A DNA stretch of 64,000 bases from DASSUW01 sp963803335 (lineage in GTDB: Bacteria; Actinomycetota; Thermoleophilia; Solirubrobacterales; Solirubrobacteraceae): NCBI GenBank assembly GCA_963803335.1, contig CAWDME010000012.1:806001-870000 (forward strand), read 5' to 3'. Every line of letters starts with the position of its first letter. The stretch's first letter is position 1. The notes under the pieces are model-generated. The model worked only from the letters and a program-made list of their open reading frames with translations. It did no database searches and was not told the DNA's origin. Shown here one piece after another: positions 34,324 to 43,272 of the stretch. The translations under genes and the position numbers were made by a program.

Positions 34324-35433
34324 TCACTTTGTATAGTGTAGCGACCAGCGCTCGACCGTCTTGCGCAGCTGGAAGTACGCGATCACGCCCGGCACCAGCG
34401 GCAGCCAGAACGTGAACGCGCGGAACACGAGCACGGCGACGACCGCCAGGCCGCCGTCCACGCCGAACGCCGCCAGCGCCCCGATCATGCCACCCTCGAC
34501 GCCGCCGACGCCTCCGGGCATCGGCAGCAGGTTGCCGAGCATGCCGCAGAAGAACGCCTGGATCAGCACCGCGGCCGGCGGCGCGTCCCCGAACGCCTTG
34601 AACGCCGCCCACAGGACCAGCACCTGGCAGCCCCAGAACACGAACGTGCCGAGCAGCGCCGGGTCGCGCGAGCCGACGTGCGCGATCGCGTCGCGCATGC
34701 CGGCCGACGCCGACGCCGGCAGATGCGCCAGCCGCTCGGCGATCCGGCCCATGCGGCCCCCTCCCTCCACGACGCGTCCCACCCGGCGCTGGAGGTCCGT
34801 CGGCACCAGCGCGAGCGAGAGGCCGATCCCGAGCGCGATCACCGCGAGGATCGCGGGCACGACGGTGAGGCCGAACGGCGCCTCCCCGGGGAAGATCCCC
34901 AACCGCAGGCCGAGGCCGCAGACGATCAGCGCGACGACGTAGGGGAGGTACGTGAGGATCAGGAACGAGAGCGTCTTGTCGGCCACCTCGCGCCTGCGCA
35001 TGCCGGCCCGCCGCAGCGCCCACGCCGTCAGCACGAGCCCGCCGGCGCCGCCGGCCGCGAAGATCCGCGAGGCCGCAAGGCCGGCCATCGTGATCTGGTA
35101 GCTCTCGCGCCAGCCGATCGGCTGGCGCGTCTCCGCCCGCCCGAAGACGCCGCGGAACATCATCACGTAGCCGACGAACATGCCGAGCGTGAAACCGAGC
35201 GCGAGCAGCATCCACCACGGGCTGCCGTCCTCGATCCGGTGCCAGGTGTCCTGCAGGCCCGCGAGCTGCGGCAGCAGGTAGTACAAGGCGGCGAGCGAAG
35301 CCGCGAAGAAGCCGCAGATCACCAGCACGTTGCGCCGCGTCAGCTGCAGCCGCTGCGGCGCGACCTCGTCTCCGTCGTCCTCGGGCGGCTGCGGGTTCGC
35401 CTCCTGGACGGGTGCCGACGGTGCGTCGCTCAT
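34324..35433 (-). CDS. Lysylphosphatidylglycerol synthase transmembrane-like protein (UPF0104/YbhN family)
   Basis: 369 residues with about eight membrane helices, matching the flippase-like transmembrane domain of MprF/YbhN proteins: RIFAAGGAGGLVLTAWALR and NLLPMPGGVGGVEGGMIGAL are the family's glycine-rich blocks, and FWLPLVPGVIAYFQLRK the end. It lacks the lysyl-transferase half. Likely moves or senses lipids. ATG 35433 overlaps the PAP2 gene by ATGA, so both probably act in one lipid or glycolipid process. Confidence 0.87.
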   Translation of the reverse strand: MSDAPSAPVQEANPQPPEDDGDEVAPQRLQLTRRNVLVICGFFAASLAALYYLLPQLAGLQDTWHRIEDGSPWWMLLALGFTLGMFVGYVMMFRGVFGRAETRQPIGWRESYQITMAGLAASRIFAAGGAGGLVLTAWALRRAGMRRREVADKTLSFLILTYLPYVVALIVCGLGLRLGIFPGEAPFGLTVVPAILAVIALGIGLSLALVPTDLQRRVGRVVEGGGRMGRIAERLAHLPASASAGMRDAIAHVGSRDPALLGTFVFWGCQVLVLWAAFKAFGDAPPAAVLIQAFFCGMLGNLLPMPGGVGGVEGGMIGALAAFGVDGGLAVVAVLVFRAFTFWLPLVPGVIAYFQLRKTVERWSLHYTK

Positions 35434-36362
35434 CCGCGCGCTCGTGCCTCGATCGCCTGCACCACGCCAGACACGCGCCGTGCGAGCGGTTCTGCCGCGG
35501 GCGCTGCCGCCCGGACGCCTTCCGCAAGTGCCAGCCCCGCCATGAGGTCGACCACGTAGTGCTCGCCGAGGTATACGAGCGCGGTTCCGAGGAGTGTCGT
35601 GTACGCCCACCCGAGCGCGCCGGCCACGCCGCCCGTCTCGGCCAGCACGTGCGCGGCCGTTACGGACGTGGCGAAGTGCAGCGACGGCATGGCGGCAAGC
35701 GGGTTCCCTCCGAGGACACCGTACAGAGGGGCCCAGCCGGACCGCCAGAACTGCTCGCCGTACTCGACCATCATGCGCCGCAGCTCGGGCGTGCGGCCGT
35801 CCTTCATGTACCCCTCGGCGGCCGCGTACCAGGGCGGCGCGGTGGGCACCGCCCAGTAGCCGATCAGGCCGATGTCGAACGTCGCGTAGATCCGCGCGGC
35901 GCCGCGGTTCAACCGCTCGGGATGGCGCAGGATCAGGTACAGCACCGTCCCGTGCGGGAACGCGAACCAGACCCAGTGCGACCAAACCAGGAGCTTCTCC
36001 CAGGCCCGGAAGGAGCCGGGCGTGCCGAGCGCGCGCTGCAGCCGCAGCGTCGGCGTCATCCCGCCGCCGATCAGCCGGTCGACCTTCACCGGGTACGCGA
36101 CCTTGACCCGGCGCACCAGCGCCTCGGGGTCGTCGTAGGGCATCTTGTACGCCGTCACGTAGGCGTACATCTGCAGCGCGCAGGTGGCGACATCGCGCGC
36201 GCGCGAGCGTGGGACCACCACGCACAGCGCCACGGGGGCGGCTGCGGCAGCGGCGAGCACCACCGGCGGCTTGAGCCGGAGGCGGCGGCGGACGAGCGGG
36301 GCCGCCACGCCGGCGGCCAGCACCGTCAAGGCGGCCGCGCGGACGGCGGTCGAGCGGCGCAC
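35430..36362 (-). CDS. PAP2-superfamily membrane phosphatase/inositol-phosphotransferase-like
   Basis: 310 residues, about six helices. The PAP2 motifs are visible as NPLAAMPSLHFATSV (Ser-x-His, near residue 230) and GEHYVVDLMAGLALA (His and Asp near 270). The long region before, with SHWVWFAFPHGT, matches the Aur1/Ipt1-like branch that transfers phosphoinositol or cleaves lipid phosphates. GTG 36362 start. Paired with the flippase-like gene by ATGA. Substrate inferred only to be a phosphorylated lipid. Confidence 0.85.
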   Translation of the reverse strand: MRRSTAVRAAALTVLAAGVAAPLVRRRLRLKPPVVLAAAAAAPVALCVVVPRSRARDVATCALQMYAYVTAYKMPYDDPEALVRRVKVAYPVKVDRLIGGGMTPTLRLQRALGTPGSFRAWEKLLVWSHWVWFAFPHGTVLYLILRHPERLNRGAARIYATFDIGLIGYWAVPTAPPWYAAAEGYMKDGRTPELRRMMVEYGEQFWRSGWAPLYGVLGGNPLAAMPSLHFATSVTAAHVLAETGGVAGALGWAYTTLLGTALVYLGEHYVVDLMAGLALAEGVRAAAPAAEPLARRVSGVVQAIEARARG

Positions 36363-36460
36363 GGCGCCGCAGACTAGTGCGCGCGCGGGACGGTCGGGAT
36401 ACGGCTGCCCGTAGGTTAAGGTCGCCCGAATGGCGAGCTTCCGGTCAGAGCGTGGTCCGG

Positions 36461-37354
36461 ATGACCCCGCGGGGTGACCCCTTGCGGGTTGCGGTGACCG
36501 GAGCGGCGGGGTTCATCGGCGGGGCGATCTGCCGCCGGCTGGCGGCCGACGGCGACGAGCCGATCGGCGTTGACCTCGCGGGCGCCGACCGGCGCGCCGA
36601 CATCGCCGACCCGGCGGCCACGGTGGCCGCCCTCGGCGGCGCCGACGCGGTCATCCACGCCGCCGCGCTCGTGTCCGAGCGCGGGCGGATGGACGACTTC
36701 GTCCGCGTCAACACGCGCGGCACCCGCAACGTGCTCGACGCGGCGGGGGACCGCCGGACGGTGGTGCTGGCGTCGGTCGCGGCGTGGGGCTACGAGTTCG
36801 CGCACGATCTCGCCGAGGACGCGCTGCCGCGGCCGTGCGGGATCCCCTACGTCGACACCAAGGGCGCCACCGAGGTGCTGGCCCTGCGGCGCGGCGCCAG
36901 CGTGATCCGGCCCGGAGACGTGTACGGCCCCGGCTCGCAGCCGTGGGTCGTGCGGCCGCTGGAGATGATGCGGCGCGGCCGGTTCGTGCTGCCGGCGCCG
37001 GGCGACGGGCTGATCACGCCGGTGTTCGTCGAGGATCTCGTCGACGCGGTCGTGCGGGCGCTGCGCGAGCCGCGCGCCGCCGGGCGCGCCTACACCGTGT
37101 GGGACGGCCACGCGGTCACCGCCCGCGAGTTCTTCGGCCATCACGCGCGCTCGCTCGGCCGGGGCGAGGTCCGGGTGATGCCCGCGCCGCTGCTGCGGCT
37201 CGCGGCGCGCGCGATCGGGGCCGGTCCGGCCGCCGTCACGTTCATGTCCCGCCGCGCCGTCTTCCCGAACACCCGCGCGCGCGAGGAGCTCGGCTGGGAG
37301 CCCCGCTTCAGCCTCGAGCGCGGCATGGCGGCGACCCTGGGTGATAGGACGTGA
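36461..37354 (+). CDS. NAD-dependent epimerase/dehydratase (extended SDR)
   Basis: 297 residues. Cofactor loop GAAGFIGGAICRRL near 12-25, ADAVIHAAALVSE, Ser in LASVAAWG and YVDTKGATE with Tyr and Lys near 126-130, RPGDVYGPG typical of the extended SDR family. ATG 36461 is chosen for the best N-terminus, though the open frame reaches 36377. No close operon partner upstream. A sugar-nucleotide or sterol/isoprenoid dehydrogenase function is possible. Confidence 0.87.
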   Translation: MTPRGDPLRVAVTGAAGFIGGAICRRLAADGDEPIGVDLAGADRRADIADPAATVAALGGADAVIHAAALVSERGRMDDFVRVNTRGTRNVLDAAGDRRTVVLASVAAWGYEFAHDLAEDALPRPCGIPYVDTKGATEVLALRRGASVIRPGDVYGPGSQPWVVRPLEMMRRGRFVLPAPGDGLITPVFVEDLVDAVVRALREPRAAGRAYTVWDGHAVTAREFFGHHARSLGRGEVRVMPAPLLRLAARAIGAGPAAVTFMSRRAVFPNTRAREELGWEPRFSLERGMAATLGDRT

Positions 37355-37358
37355 CGCC

Positions 37359-38144
37359 ATGGAGACCGTGACGCTGGACCGCCGGGGCGCCGAGCTGCGG
37401 ATCACGCTCAACCGGCCCGACGTGATGAACGCCTGGGACAAGCAGTTCGGCCTCGACCTGCGGGCCGCCGTCGAGGAGGCTGCGGCCGACGACGCGGTCC
37501 GGGCGGTCGTGATCACTGGCGCCGGCCGGGCGTTCTCGTCCGGCGCCGACCTGCGAGCCGGCTTTGACGCGACGCCCGAGGGCCATCCGGACGTGCAGAC
37601 GGCGCTGACCGAGCGCTACCACCCGATCATCGCGGGCATCCGCCGTATGCCGAAGCCGGTGCTGGCCGCGGTCAACGGGCCGGCGGTGGGCATCGGCTGC
37701 TCGCTCGCGCTCGCCGCCGACCTGGTCATCGCCCGCGAGTCCGCCTACTTCCTGCTCGCGTTCGTCAACATCGGTCTGGTGCCGGACGGTGGGTCGTCAC
37801 TGCTGCTCCCCGAGCGGGTAGGGCTCGCGCGTGCGACCGAGATGGCGATGCTCGGCGAGCGGATCGGCGCCAAACAGGCACTCGAATGGGGATTGGTCAA
37901 CCGGGTGACAGCAGACGACGAGTTCGAGGCCGCGGTGGACGAGCTGGCGGCACGGCTGGCCGCAGGCCCGACGGCGGCGTACGCCGGTGCCAAGCGGCAG
38001 CTCAACGAGTGGCTGTTTTCCCGCATGGACGCCCAGCTCGACCTCGAGGCGTCGATCCAGCAGCAGGCGGCGGCGTCCGGCGACTTCCTCGAGGGGGTCC
38101 AGGCGTTCCTGGAGAAGCGACCCGCAGCGTTCGAGGGCCGATGA
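37359..38144 (+). CDS. Enoyl-CoA hydratase/isomerase family protein
   Basis: 261 residues, crotonase fold. Oxyanion hole FSSGADLRAG near 60-70 and GIGCSLALAADL near 108; the two catalytic Glu positions of true hydratases are not both evident (FVNIGLVPDGG carries Asp), so an isomerase or related activity is possible. ATG 37359 is 4 bp after the epimerase stop. The cytochrome oxidase subunit II gene may overlap its stop by ATGA. Confidence 0.9.
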   Translation: METVTLDRRGAELRITLNRPDVMNAWDKQFGLDLRAAVEEAAADDAVRAVVITGAGRAFSSGADLRAGFDATPEGHPDVQTALTERYHPIIAGIRRMPKPVLAAVNGPAVGIGCSLALAADLVIARESAYFLLAFVNIGLVPDGGSSLLLPERVGLARATEMAMLGERIGAKQALEWGLVNRVTADDEFEAAVDELAARLAAGPTAAYAGAKRQLNEWLFSRMDAQLDLEASIQQQAAASGDFLEGVQAFLEKRPAAFEGR

Positions 38145-38185
38145 CCGACCGCTTCCCGGCCTCCCGTCCATATACTGCCGACGCC

Positions 38186-39100
38186 GTGGCTCGTGACCAG
38201 CCAAAGACCCGGCGACGCCTTCGCAGGCTGGCAGCGGTTCTGCCTGTCGCGCTCGTCGGAGGGCTGGTGCTGTCACCGGCCGCGTTCGCGGGCTGGTTCC
38301 TGCCCGAGTCGGGCGGATCGCCGAACGCGGACGGCATCAGGACGCTCTACATCCTGATCGCGCTGATCGCGCTGGTGATCTTCATCGGGGTCGAGGGGCT
38401 GCTGCTCTACTCGCTGTTCAAGTACCGCGCGCGCAAGGGCGCGGTCGCGGCGCAGATCCACGGCAACACGCAGCTGGAGATCGGCTGGACGGTCGGCGCC
38501 GCGGCGATCCTGATCTTCCTGACGGTCTTCACCTTCATCCTGCTCCCCGACATCAAGAACCCGGCGCGCTCGGACATCGACGCCAACGGCCAGCCCGTCG
38601 CCGCCACCCACTCGCTGTTCGCCTCGACCGACCAGCCGGCCCCGCCCGGCGGCGCGTCGATGAACATCAAGATCATCGGCCAGCAGTACTCCTGGAACTT
38701 CCAATATCCGTCGCTCGACAACAAGCGCGTCTATGCCTACAACGACCTCTACGTGCCCGTGGGCATGACCGTGACGCTCGACGTCGAGTCCGTCGACGTG
38801 GCGCACTCGTGGTGGATCCCCGCGCTCGGCGGCAAGGCCGACGCAATCCCCGGCTACACCAACAAGACGTGGTTCAAGATCCCGCTCGACGCGATCAAGG
38901 ACGGCCAGGACCGGGTGGTCTACACCGGGCAGTGCGCAGAGCTGTGCGGCCGTAACCACGCCGACATGCTCGCCCGCGTGATCGGCCTCCGCTTCGACGA
39001 CTGGAAGGCCTGGTACGACGCCAAGGCCGACCAGCTCAAGCAGGCCGAGCAGGCGGCGGCGGACGCGCGCAAGAAGCTCAATGCGGAGGAGGGCCAGTAA
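38186..39100 (+). CDS. ctaC: Cytochrome c oxidase subunit II
   Basis: 304 residues from GTG 38186: signal peptide (near PAAFA-GW), two membrane helices, and a CuA domain with VAHSWWIPALGG (His), DAIPGY and CAELCGRNHADM (Cys, Cys, His, Met). A Lys/Gln/Ala-rich C-terminal helix follows. The alternative ATG 38141, overlapping the hydratase stop, adds 15 unusual residues; a TATACT box at 38171-38176 ends 10 bp before GTG 38186, which would give a leaderless transcript. Transfers electrons from cytochrome c to subunit I encoded behind it. Confidence 0.92.
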   Translation: MARDQPKTRRRLRRLAAVLPVALVGGLVLSPAAFAGWFLPESGGSPNADGIRTLYILIALIALVIFIGVEGLLLYSLFKYRARKGAVAAQIHGNTQLEIGWTVGAAAILIFLTVFTFILLPDIKNPARSDIDANGQPVAATHSLFASTDQPAPPGGASMNIKIIGQQYSWNFQYPSLDNKRVYAYNDLYVPVGMTVTLDVESVDVAHSWWIPALGGKADAIPGYTNKTWFKIPLDAIKDGQDRVVYTGQCAELCGRNHADMLARVIGLRFDDWKAWYDAKADQLKQAEQAAADARKKLNAEEGQ

Positions 39101-40785
39101 TGGCGGCGATCCCGGCCCGCCCGCAGATCATCGCCCACGAGGTCGACCGGCCCCGGCGGGGCTGGACGCAGTGGCTGACGACGACCGATCACAAGAAGAT
39201 CGGGATCCTCTACCTCTGCACGGTCCTCGTGTTCTTCGTGATCGGGGGCGTCGAGGCGCTGCTGATGCGCATCCAGCTGGGGACGCCGGAGAACACGTTC
39301 CTGACGCCGGAGAAGTACAACGAGATCCTCACGATGCACGGGACGACGATGGTCTTCCTGGTCATCGTCCCGGTGTGGGCGGGCTTCGCGAACTACTTCG
39401 TGCCGCTGATGATCGGCGCGCGCGACGTCGCGTTCCCGCGGCTGAACGCGTGGTCGTACTGGATGTACCTGTTCGGCGGGCTGGCGCTGTACGCCTCGCT
39501 GTTCTTCACGCCGCCCGAGGCCGGCTGGTTCTCGTACGTGCCGCTGTCGCTGAAGACCTTCACGCCGTCCAACGGCCAGGAGGCGTGGATCTACATGGTC
39601 CACCTCACCGGCTTGTCATCGATCATCGGCGCGATCAACTTCATCGCGACGATCCACAACATGCGCGCGCCGGGCATGGGCTGGGGCCGCATGCCGCTGT
39701 TCGTGTGGACCGTCCTGATCTACGCGTACCTGATCATCCTGGCGCTCACGTCGCTGGCCGCCACGGTCACGATGCTGCTGCTCGACCGCAACTTCGGGAC
39801 CAACTTCTTCGATCCCAACGACGGCGGCTCCGCGCTGCTGTGGCAGCACCTGTTCTGGTTCTTCGGGCACCCAGAGGTCTACATCCTCGTGCTGCCCGCG
39901 TTCGGGATCTTCTCCGAGGTGCTGCCGGTGTTCGCGCGCAAGCCGATCTTCGGCTACAAGGCGGTCGCGGCCGCGACGGCGGGCATCGCGTTCCTCGGCA
40001 TGCTCGTGTGGGCGCACCACATGTTCGCGACGCCGATGAGCACCGTCGTGCTCGCGTTCTTCATGCTCTCGAGCTTCCTGATCGCGGTGCCGACGGGCGT
40101 GAAGATCTTCAACTGGATCGCCACGCTATGGCGGGGCACGGTGGAGTTCACGGTGCCGCTGCTGTTCTGCGTCGGCGGCATCGGGACGTTCTTGATGGGC
40201 GGGATCACCGGCATCTTCCTCGCCGTCTTCCCCGTCGACTGGCAGCTGACCGACACGTACTTCGTCGTCGCCCACTTCCACTACACGGCGTTCGGGGCAT
40301 CGGCGTTCGCGATGGTCGCGGCGCTCTACTACTGGTTCCCCAAGATGACCGGCCGAATGATGTCCGAGGGGATGGGCAAGGTCTCGTTCTGGCTGTTCCT
40401 GATCGGGTTCCACCTGACCTTCCTGATCCAGCACTCGGCGGGCCTTGACGGCATGCCGCGACGCATCTACGAGTACTCGTCCGCCTCCGGCTGGGCGTTC
40501 TTCAACCTCGTGTCGACGATCGGGGCGTTCGTGCTCGCCACCAGCATCCTGCTGACGATCATCAACCTCGCGCGATCGCTGAAGAACGGCGTCATCGCCG
40601 GGCCGGACCCGTGGAAGGGCAACACGCTCGAGTGGTTCACGCCGTCGCCGCCGCCGGAGAACAACTTCGACGTCATCCCGCGCGTGCGGTCGGTCGAGCC
40701 GATGAAGGACATCCGGCGCCAGATCGAGCGCCAGACGGGCGTCCCGCAGAAGTTCGAGGCCGGCAAGCCGATGGTGCGCGCGTAG
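39100..40785 (+). CDS. ctaD: Cytochrome c oxidase subunit I, A1 type
   Basis: 561 residues. All canonical residues are present: haem a His in LTMHGTTM, CuB His with channel Glu259 and Tyr in GHPEVY, WAHHMF, AHFHY, entry Asp in GARDVAFPR and the K-channel PTGVK. This makes it a proton-pumping A1-type enzyme, in contrast to the subunit I at 16337. ATG 39100 overlaps the subunit II stop by one base. The haem O synthase gene follows directly. Confidence 0.96.
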   Translation: MAAIPARPQIIAHEVDRPRRGWTQWLTTTDHKKIGILYLCTVLVFFVIGGVEALLMRIQLGTPENTFLTPEKYNEILTMHGTTMVFLVIVPVWAGFANYFVPLMIGARDVAFPRLNAWSYWMYLFGGLALYASLFFTPPEAGWFSYVPLSLKTFTPSNGQEAWIYMVHLTGLSSIIGAINFIATIHNMRAPGMGWGRMPLFVWTVLIYAYLIILALTSLAATVTMLLLDRNFGTNFFDPNDGGSALLWQHLFWFFGHPEVYILVLPAFGIFSEVLPVFARKPIFGYKAVAAATAGIAFLGMLVWAHHMFATPMSTVVLAFFMLSSFLIAVPTGVKIFNWIATLWRGTVEFTVPLLFCVGGIGTFLMGGITGIFLAVFPVDWQLTDTYFVVAHFHYTAFGASAFAMVAALYYWFPKMTGRMMSEGMGKVSFWLFLIGFHLTFLIQHSAGLDGMPRRIYEYSSASGWAFFNLVSTIGAFVLATSILLTIINLARSLKNGVIAGPDPWKGNTLEWFTPSPPPENNFDVIPRVRSVEPMKDIRRQIERQTGVPQKFEAGKPMVRA

Positions 40786-41700
40786 ATGGAAGCGTCACGC
40801 GCCAGCACCCCTGCGGCAAGCGCCTTCGAGCTGGGCGGCGTCCGGCAGGTCCTGGCCGACTACGTGACGCTGACCAAGCCGAAGGTGCAGCTGCTGCTGC
40901 TCCTGACGACGGTCACGACGATGTACGTCGCCGGCGACCCTTCGGTCGCTCTGGTGTTCCTGACGCTCCTGGGTGGGTCGCTGTCGGCGGGCGGCGCGGC
41001 CGCGGTCAACCACTACTGGGACCGCGATATCGACGCCGAGATGGCCCGCACCGCGACGCGCCCGGTCCCGTCCGGCCGCGTGTCGCCGCGCGCGGCTTTG
41101 ATCTACGGCGTCGTGCTCCAGATCCTGTCGTTCGCGCTCCTGGCGACGACCGTGAACGTGCTGGCCGCGGTGTTGGCCCTGTCCGGGTTCCTCGGCTACG
41201 TGTTCGTCTACACGATCTGGCTCAAGCGCCGGTCGCCGCAGAACATCGTGATCGGCGGGGCCGCCGGCGCCGTGCCGCCGTTGGTCGGCTGGGCGGCGGT
41301 CACCGGCGGGCTCGACCCCGCGGCGCTGTACCTGTTCGCGATCGTCTTCTACTGGACCCCGCCGCACTTCTGGGCGCTGTCGCTGCTGATGAAGAAGGAG
41401 TACGAGCGCGTCGGCGTGCCGATGATGCCCGTGGTGCACGGTGAGCGCGAGACCCGCCGCCAGATCGTGCTCTACACGATCCTGCTCGGCGTCCTGACCC
41501 TGCTCCCGGTCGTGTTCGGCTTCTTCGGCTGGCTCTACGGGAGCGTCGCGCTCGGCCTCGGCGCCGCGTTCCTGGTTCTCGCCCTGCGTTTGCAGCGCCG
41601 TGCCGACCGTGCCAGCGCGCTACGGACGTACCTCTTCTCGCTCGCCTACCTCGCGGTGCTGTTCGCCGCGATGGTGGCTGACGCCCGGCTGATCTCGTAG
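40786..41700 (+). CDS. ctaB: Protoheme IX farnesyltransferase (haem O synthase)
   Basis: 304 residues, UbiA-type prenyltransferase with about nine helices. First Asp-rich motif NHYWDRDIDAEMARTATR near residues 75-92, second loop around YTIWLKRRSPQN with PPLVGW, and WTPPHFWALSLLMKKEYE. It farnesylates haem b to haem O for the a-type oxidases. ATG 40786 immediately follows the subunit I stop. Probably supplies haem to all three oxidases of the window, as no second copy is seen. Confidence 0.94.
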   Translation: MEASRASTPAASAFELGGVRQVLADYVTLTKPKVQLLLLLTTVTTMYVAGDPSVALVFLTLLGGSLSAGGAAAVNHYWDRDIDAEMARTATRPVPSGRVSPRAALIYGVVLQILSFALLATTVNVLAAVLALSGFLGYVFVYTIWLKRRSPQNIVIGGAAGAVPPLVGWAAVTGGLDPAALYLFAIVFYWTPPHFWALSLLMKKEYERVGVPMMPVVHGERETRRQIVLYTILLGVLTLLPVVFGFFGWLYGSVALGLGAAFLVLALRLQRRADRASALRTYLFSLAYLAVLFAAMVADARLIS

Positions 41701-41719
41701 GGGATTCGGCGGCTCCGGC

Positions 41720-41854
41720 CAACTGCGGCTGGGTAGGGCCGCGTGGTTTGGGCCGGTTCGGCGAACCTTGGCAAGTTATGCGCCCTGAGCCTCCGAAACT
41801 TGCCAAGGTGCAGCGCGCGAGCGGCTCCCTCGCCGCCCCACCCAGCCGCAGTTG
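41720..41854. repeat. Nested palindromic element (MITE-like) between convergent genes
   Basis: A 135-bp element bounded by perfect 15-bp inverted repeats: CAACTGCGGCTGGGT (41720-41734) and ACCCAGCCGCAGTTG (41840-41854). Inside lies a second perfect inverted repeat: ACCTTGGCAAGTT (41765-41777) and AACTTGCCAAGGT (41797-41809) around a 19-base loop. It encodes nothing. It fills the gap between the end of ctaB and the end of the leftward stressosome operon, where the inner stem could act as a two-way terminator. A 16-base piece of one end recurs at 31639. Confidence 0.8.
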
Positions 41855-41862
41855 ACGTTCGT

Positions 41863-42486
41863 CTACGGTTGCGCAGGCGGCCCGAGATACCGGACGACCA
41901 CGGCCAAAGCGTCGTCGGTGCCCTTGTGGTGGCGCTCCAGCACGCGCTCGGCGAGATCCTGGGCGGCGACGCCGGACGCCAGGGACGCGGAGAAGTCGGC
42001 GCCCACGCCGTCGGTGGCGAGCACGACCGCGTCGCCGGGCTCGAGCGGGATCGACCCCACGCGGACCTGGGGGAGGTTGTAGCCCACCACGCCGCCGAGC
42101 ACGACCGGAGAGTCGTAGCGGGCACCGAGCTCATCGCCGGCGCGCACGAAGCGGGCCTCGACGTTGCCGACGCCGGTCCACTGCATCGCGCGTTCGGAGA
42201 GGTTGAACCACGCCAGGGTCATGACCGCCCCGCGGGTGTGGCGGAGCTGCTGGTGGCAGCGCTCGAACAGCTCCTGCGCCGGGAACTCCGAGTGCTCCTC
42301 GATGATCCGGGCCGCCGCCTCGGCCGCGTCGGCGGCCGCGTCGCCGTGCCCGAGCCCGTCGATCACCGCGACCAGGCCGCCCTGCGGGCAGGGGGCGAAC
42401 ACCGCGAGGTCGCCGGAACGGCCCTCGCCTTCGTGCGCCAGCCCCGCCACGCCGCGCTCGAGCACCAGCGGCCACTGTTCGCTCAT
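41863..42486 (-). CDS. rsbX: PP2C/SpoIIE-type phosphatase, RsbX-like
   Basis: 207 residues: a stand-alone PP2C-like domain with metal-site motifs VAVIDGLGHGD near 42-52 and VLATDGVGADF near 157-167, the pattern of RsbX and other SpoIIE-type phosphatases. RsbX removes phosphates from RsbR/RsbS and resets the stressosome. ATG 42486 overlaps the rsbT stop by ATGA. Last gene of the operon, ending 9 bp from the palindromic element. Confidence 0.85.
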   Translation of the reverse strand: MSEQWPLVLERGVAGLAHEGEGRSGDLAVFAPCPQGGLVAVIDGLGHGDAAADAAEAAARIIEEHSEFPAQELFERCHQQLRHTRGAVMTLAWFNLSERAMQWTGVGNVEARFVRAGDELGARYDSPVVLGGVVGYNLPQVRVGSIPLEPGDAVVLATDGVGADFSASLASGVAAQDLAERVLERHHKGTDDALAVVVRYLGPPAQP

Positions 42487-42908
42487 GCCGCGCGTGCGTT
42501 CGGCCGCGCCCACATCACGAGCGTGACCGTCGTCCCCTGTCCTGGCGCGGTTTCGATATGGAAGTCGTCCACCAGCCGCCGGGCACCCGGCAGCCCGAGG
42601 CCGAGCCCGCCGCCGCTGGTGTAGCCGTCCTGCAGCGCCAGCTCGATGTTCTCGATGCCCGGCCCGTCGTCGCGCGCGATCACCTGGATGCCCTCGCGGC
42701 CCCTGTCGTCCCGGACCACGCTGAGCAGCACCTCGCCGCGCACCGCGTACGTCGTGATGTTGCGTGCCACCTCGGAGATCGCGGTCGCGAGCAGCGTCTG
42801 ATCCGTGCTCGTGAGCTCCAGCGCCCCGGCCATCTCGCGAGCGCGCTGGCGAGCGGTGACTACGTCGGCATCTGACTCGATCGGGATGATCGACTGATCA
42901 TCCGCCAC
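42483..42908 (-). CDS. rsbT: Anti-sigma-regulatory serine kinase, RsbT-like
   Basis: 141-residue GHKL-ATPase. N box EVARNITTYA near 48, G1 DDGPGIENIE near 82 and G2 GGGLGLGLPGARRL near 98-111, then the closing strand TTVTLVMW. RsbT phosphorylates RsbR and RsbS in the stressosome and then activates an RsbU-type phosphatase. GTG 42908; overlaps rsbS by 11 bp and the RsbX-like gene by 4. Confidence 0.92.
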   Translation of the reverse strand: MADDQSIIPIESDADVVTARQRAREMAGALELTSTDQTLLATAISEVARNITTYAVRGEVLLSVVRDDRGREGIQVIARDDGPGIENIELALQDGYTSGGGLGLGLPGARRLVDDFHIETAPGQGTTVTLVMWARPNARAA

Positions 42909-43272
42909 CGTCGCCGGCCTCCTTCCGGGGCCGCTGCAGCAACGCCAGCCCCTCCTCGAGGTCGAGCGCCGTGAGCACGTCCTCGAAGCTCATCCCCAGC
43001 TGAACCATCGCGAACGCGACCTCGGGCTGGATGCCGACGATGACCGTCTCGGCCCCGCGCAGCCGCGTCATCCGCGAGATCCCCTGCAGCGACCGTGACA
43101 CGAACGAGTCCATCACGTCCAGAGCCGTGACGTCGACGATGATCCCGCGCGACCGGTGGCGCGTCACCTGCGCCATCACGTCGTCCTGCAGCTGCAGGAC
43201 GTCCGTGTCGGTCAGGGCCGCCTGGATCGTGGCGATCAGGAACGGCCCCTGCTTGAGGATCGGGACGGCCAC
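42898..43272 (-). CDS. rsbS: Stressosome STAS protein RsbS-like
   Basis: 124 residues, single STAS domain: VPILKQGPFLIATIQ first strands and the phosphoacceptor loop ALDVMDSFVSRSL, whose Ser corresponds to the RsbT target in RsbS. GTG 43272 shares one base with the rsbR stop (TAGTG). Forms the stressosome core with RsbR. A Lys/Arg-rich tail is the only extension. Confidence 0.92.
   Translation of the reverse strand: MAVPILKQGPFLIATIQAALTDTDVLQLQDDVMAQVTRHRSRGIIVDVTALDVMDSFVSRSLQGISRMTRLRGAETVIVGIQPEVAFAMVQLGMSFEDVLTALDLEEGLALLQRPRKEAGDGGG

Noticed and set aside
41720..41854. Insertion sequence
   Set aside because: No transposase gene and only 135 bp; a non-autonomous palindromic element fits better.
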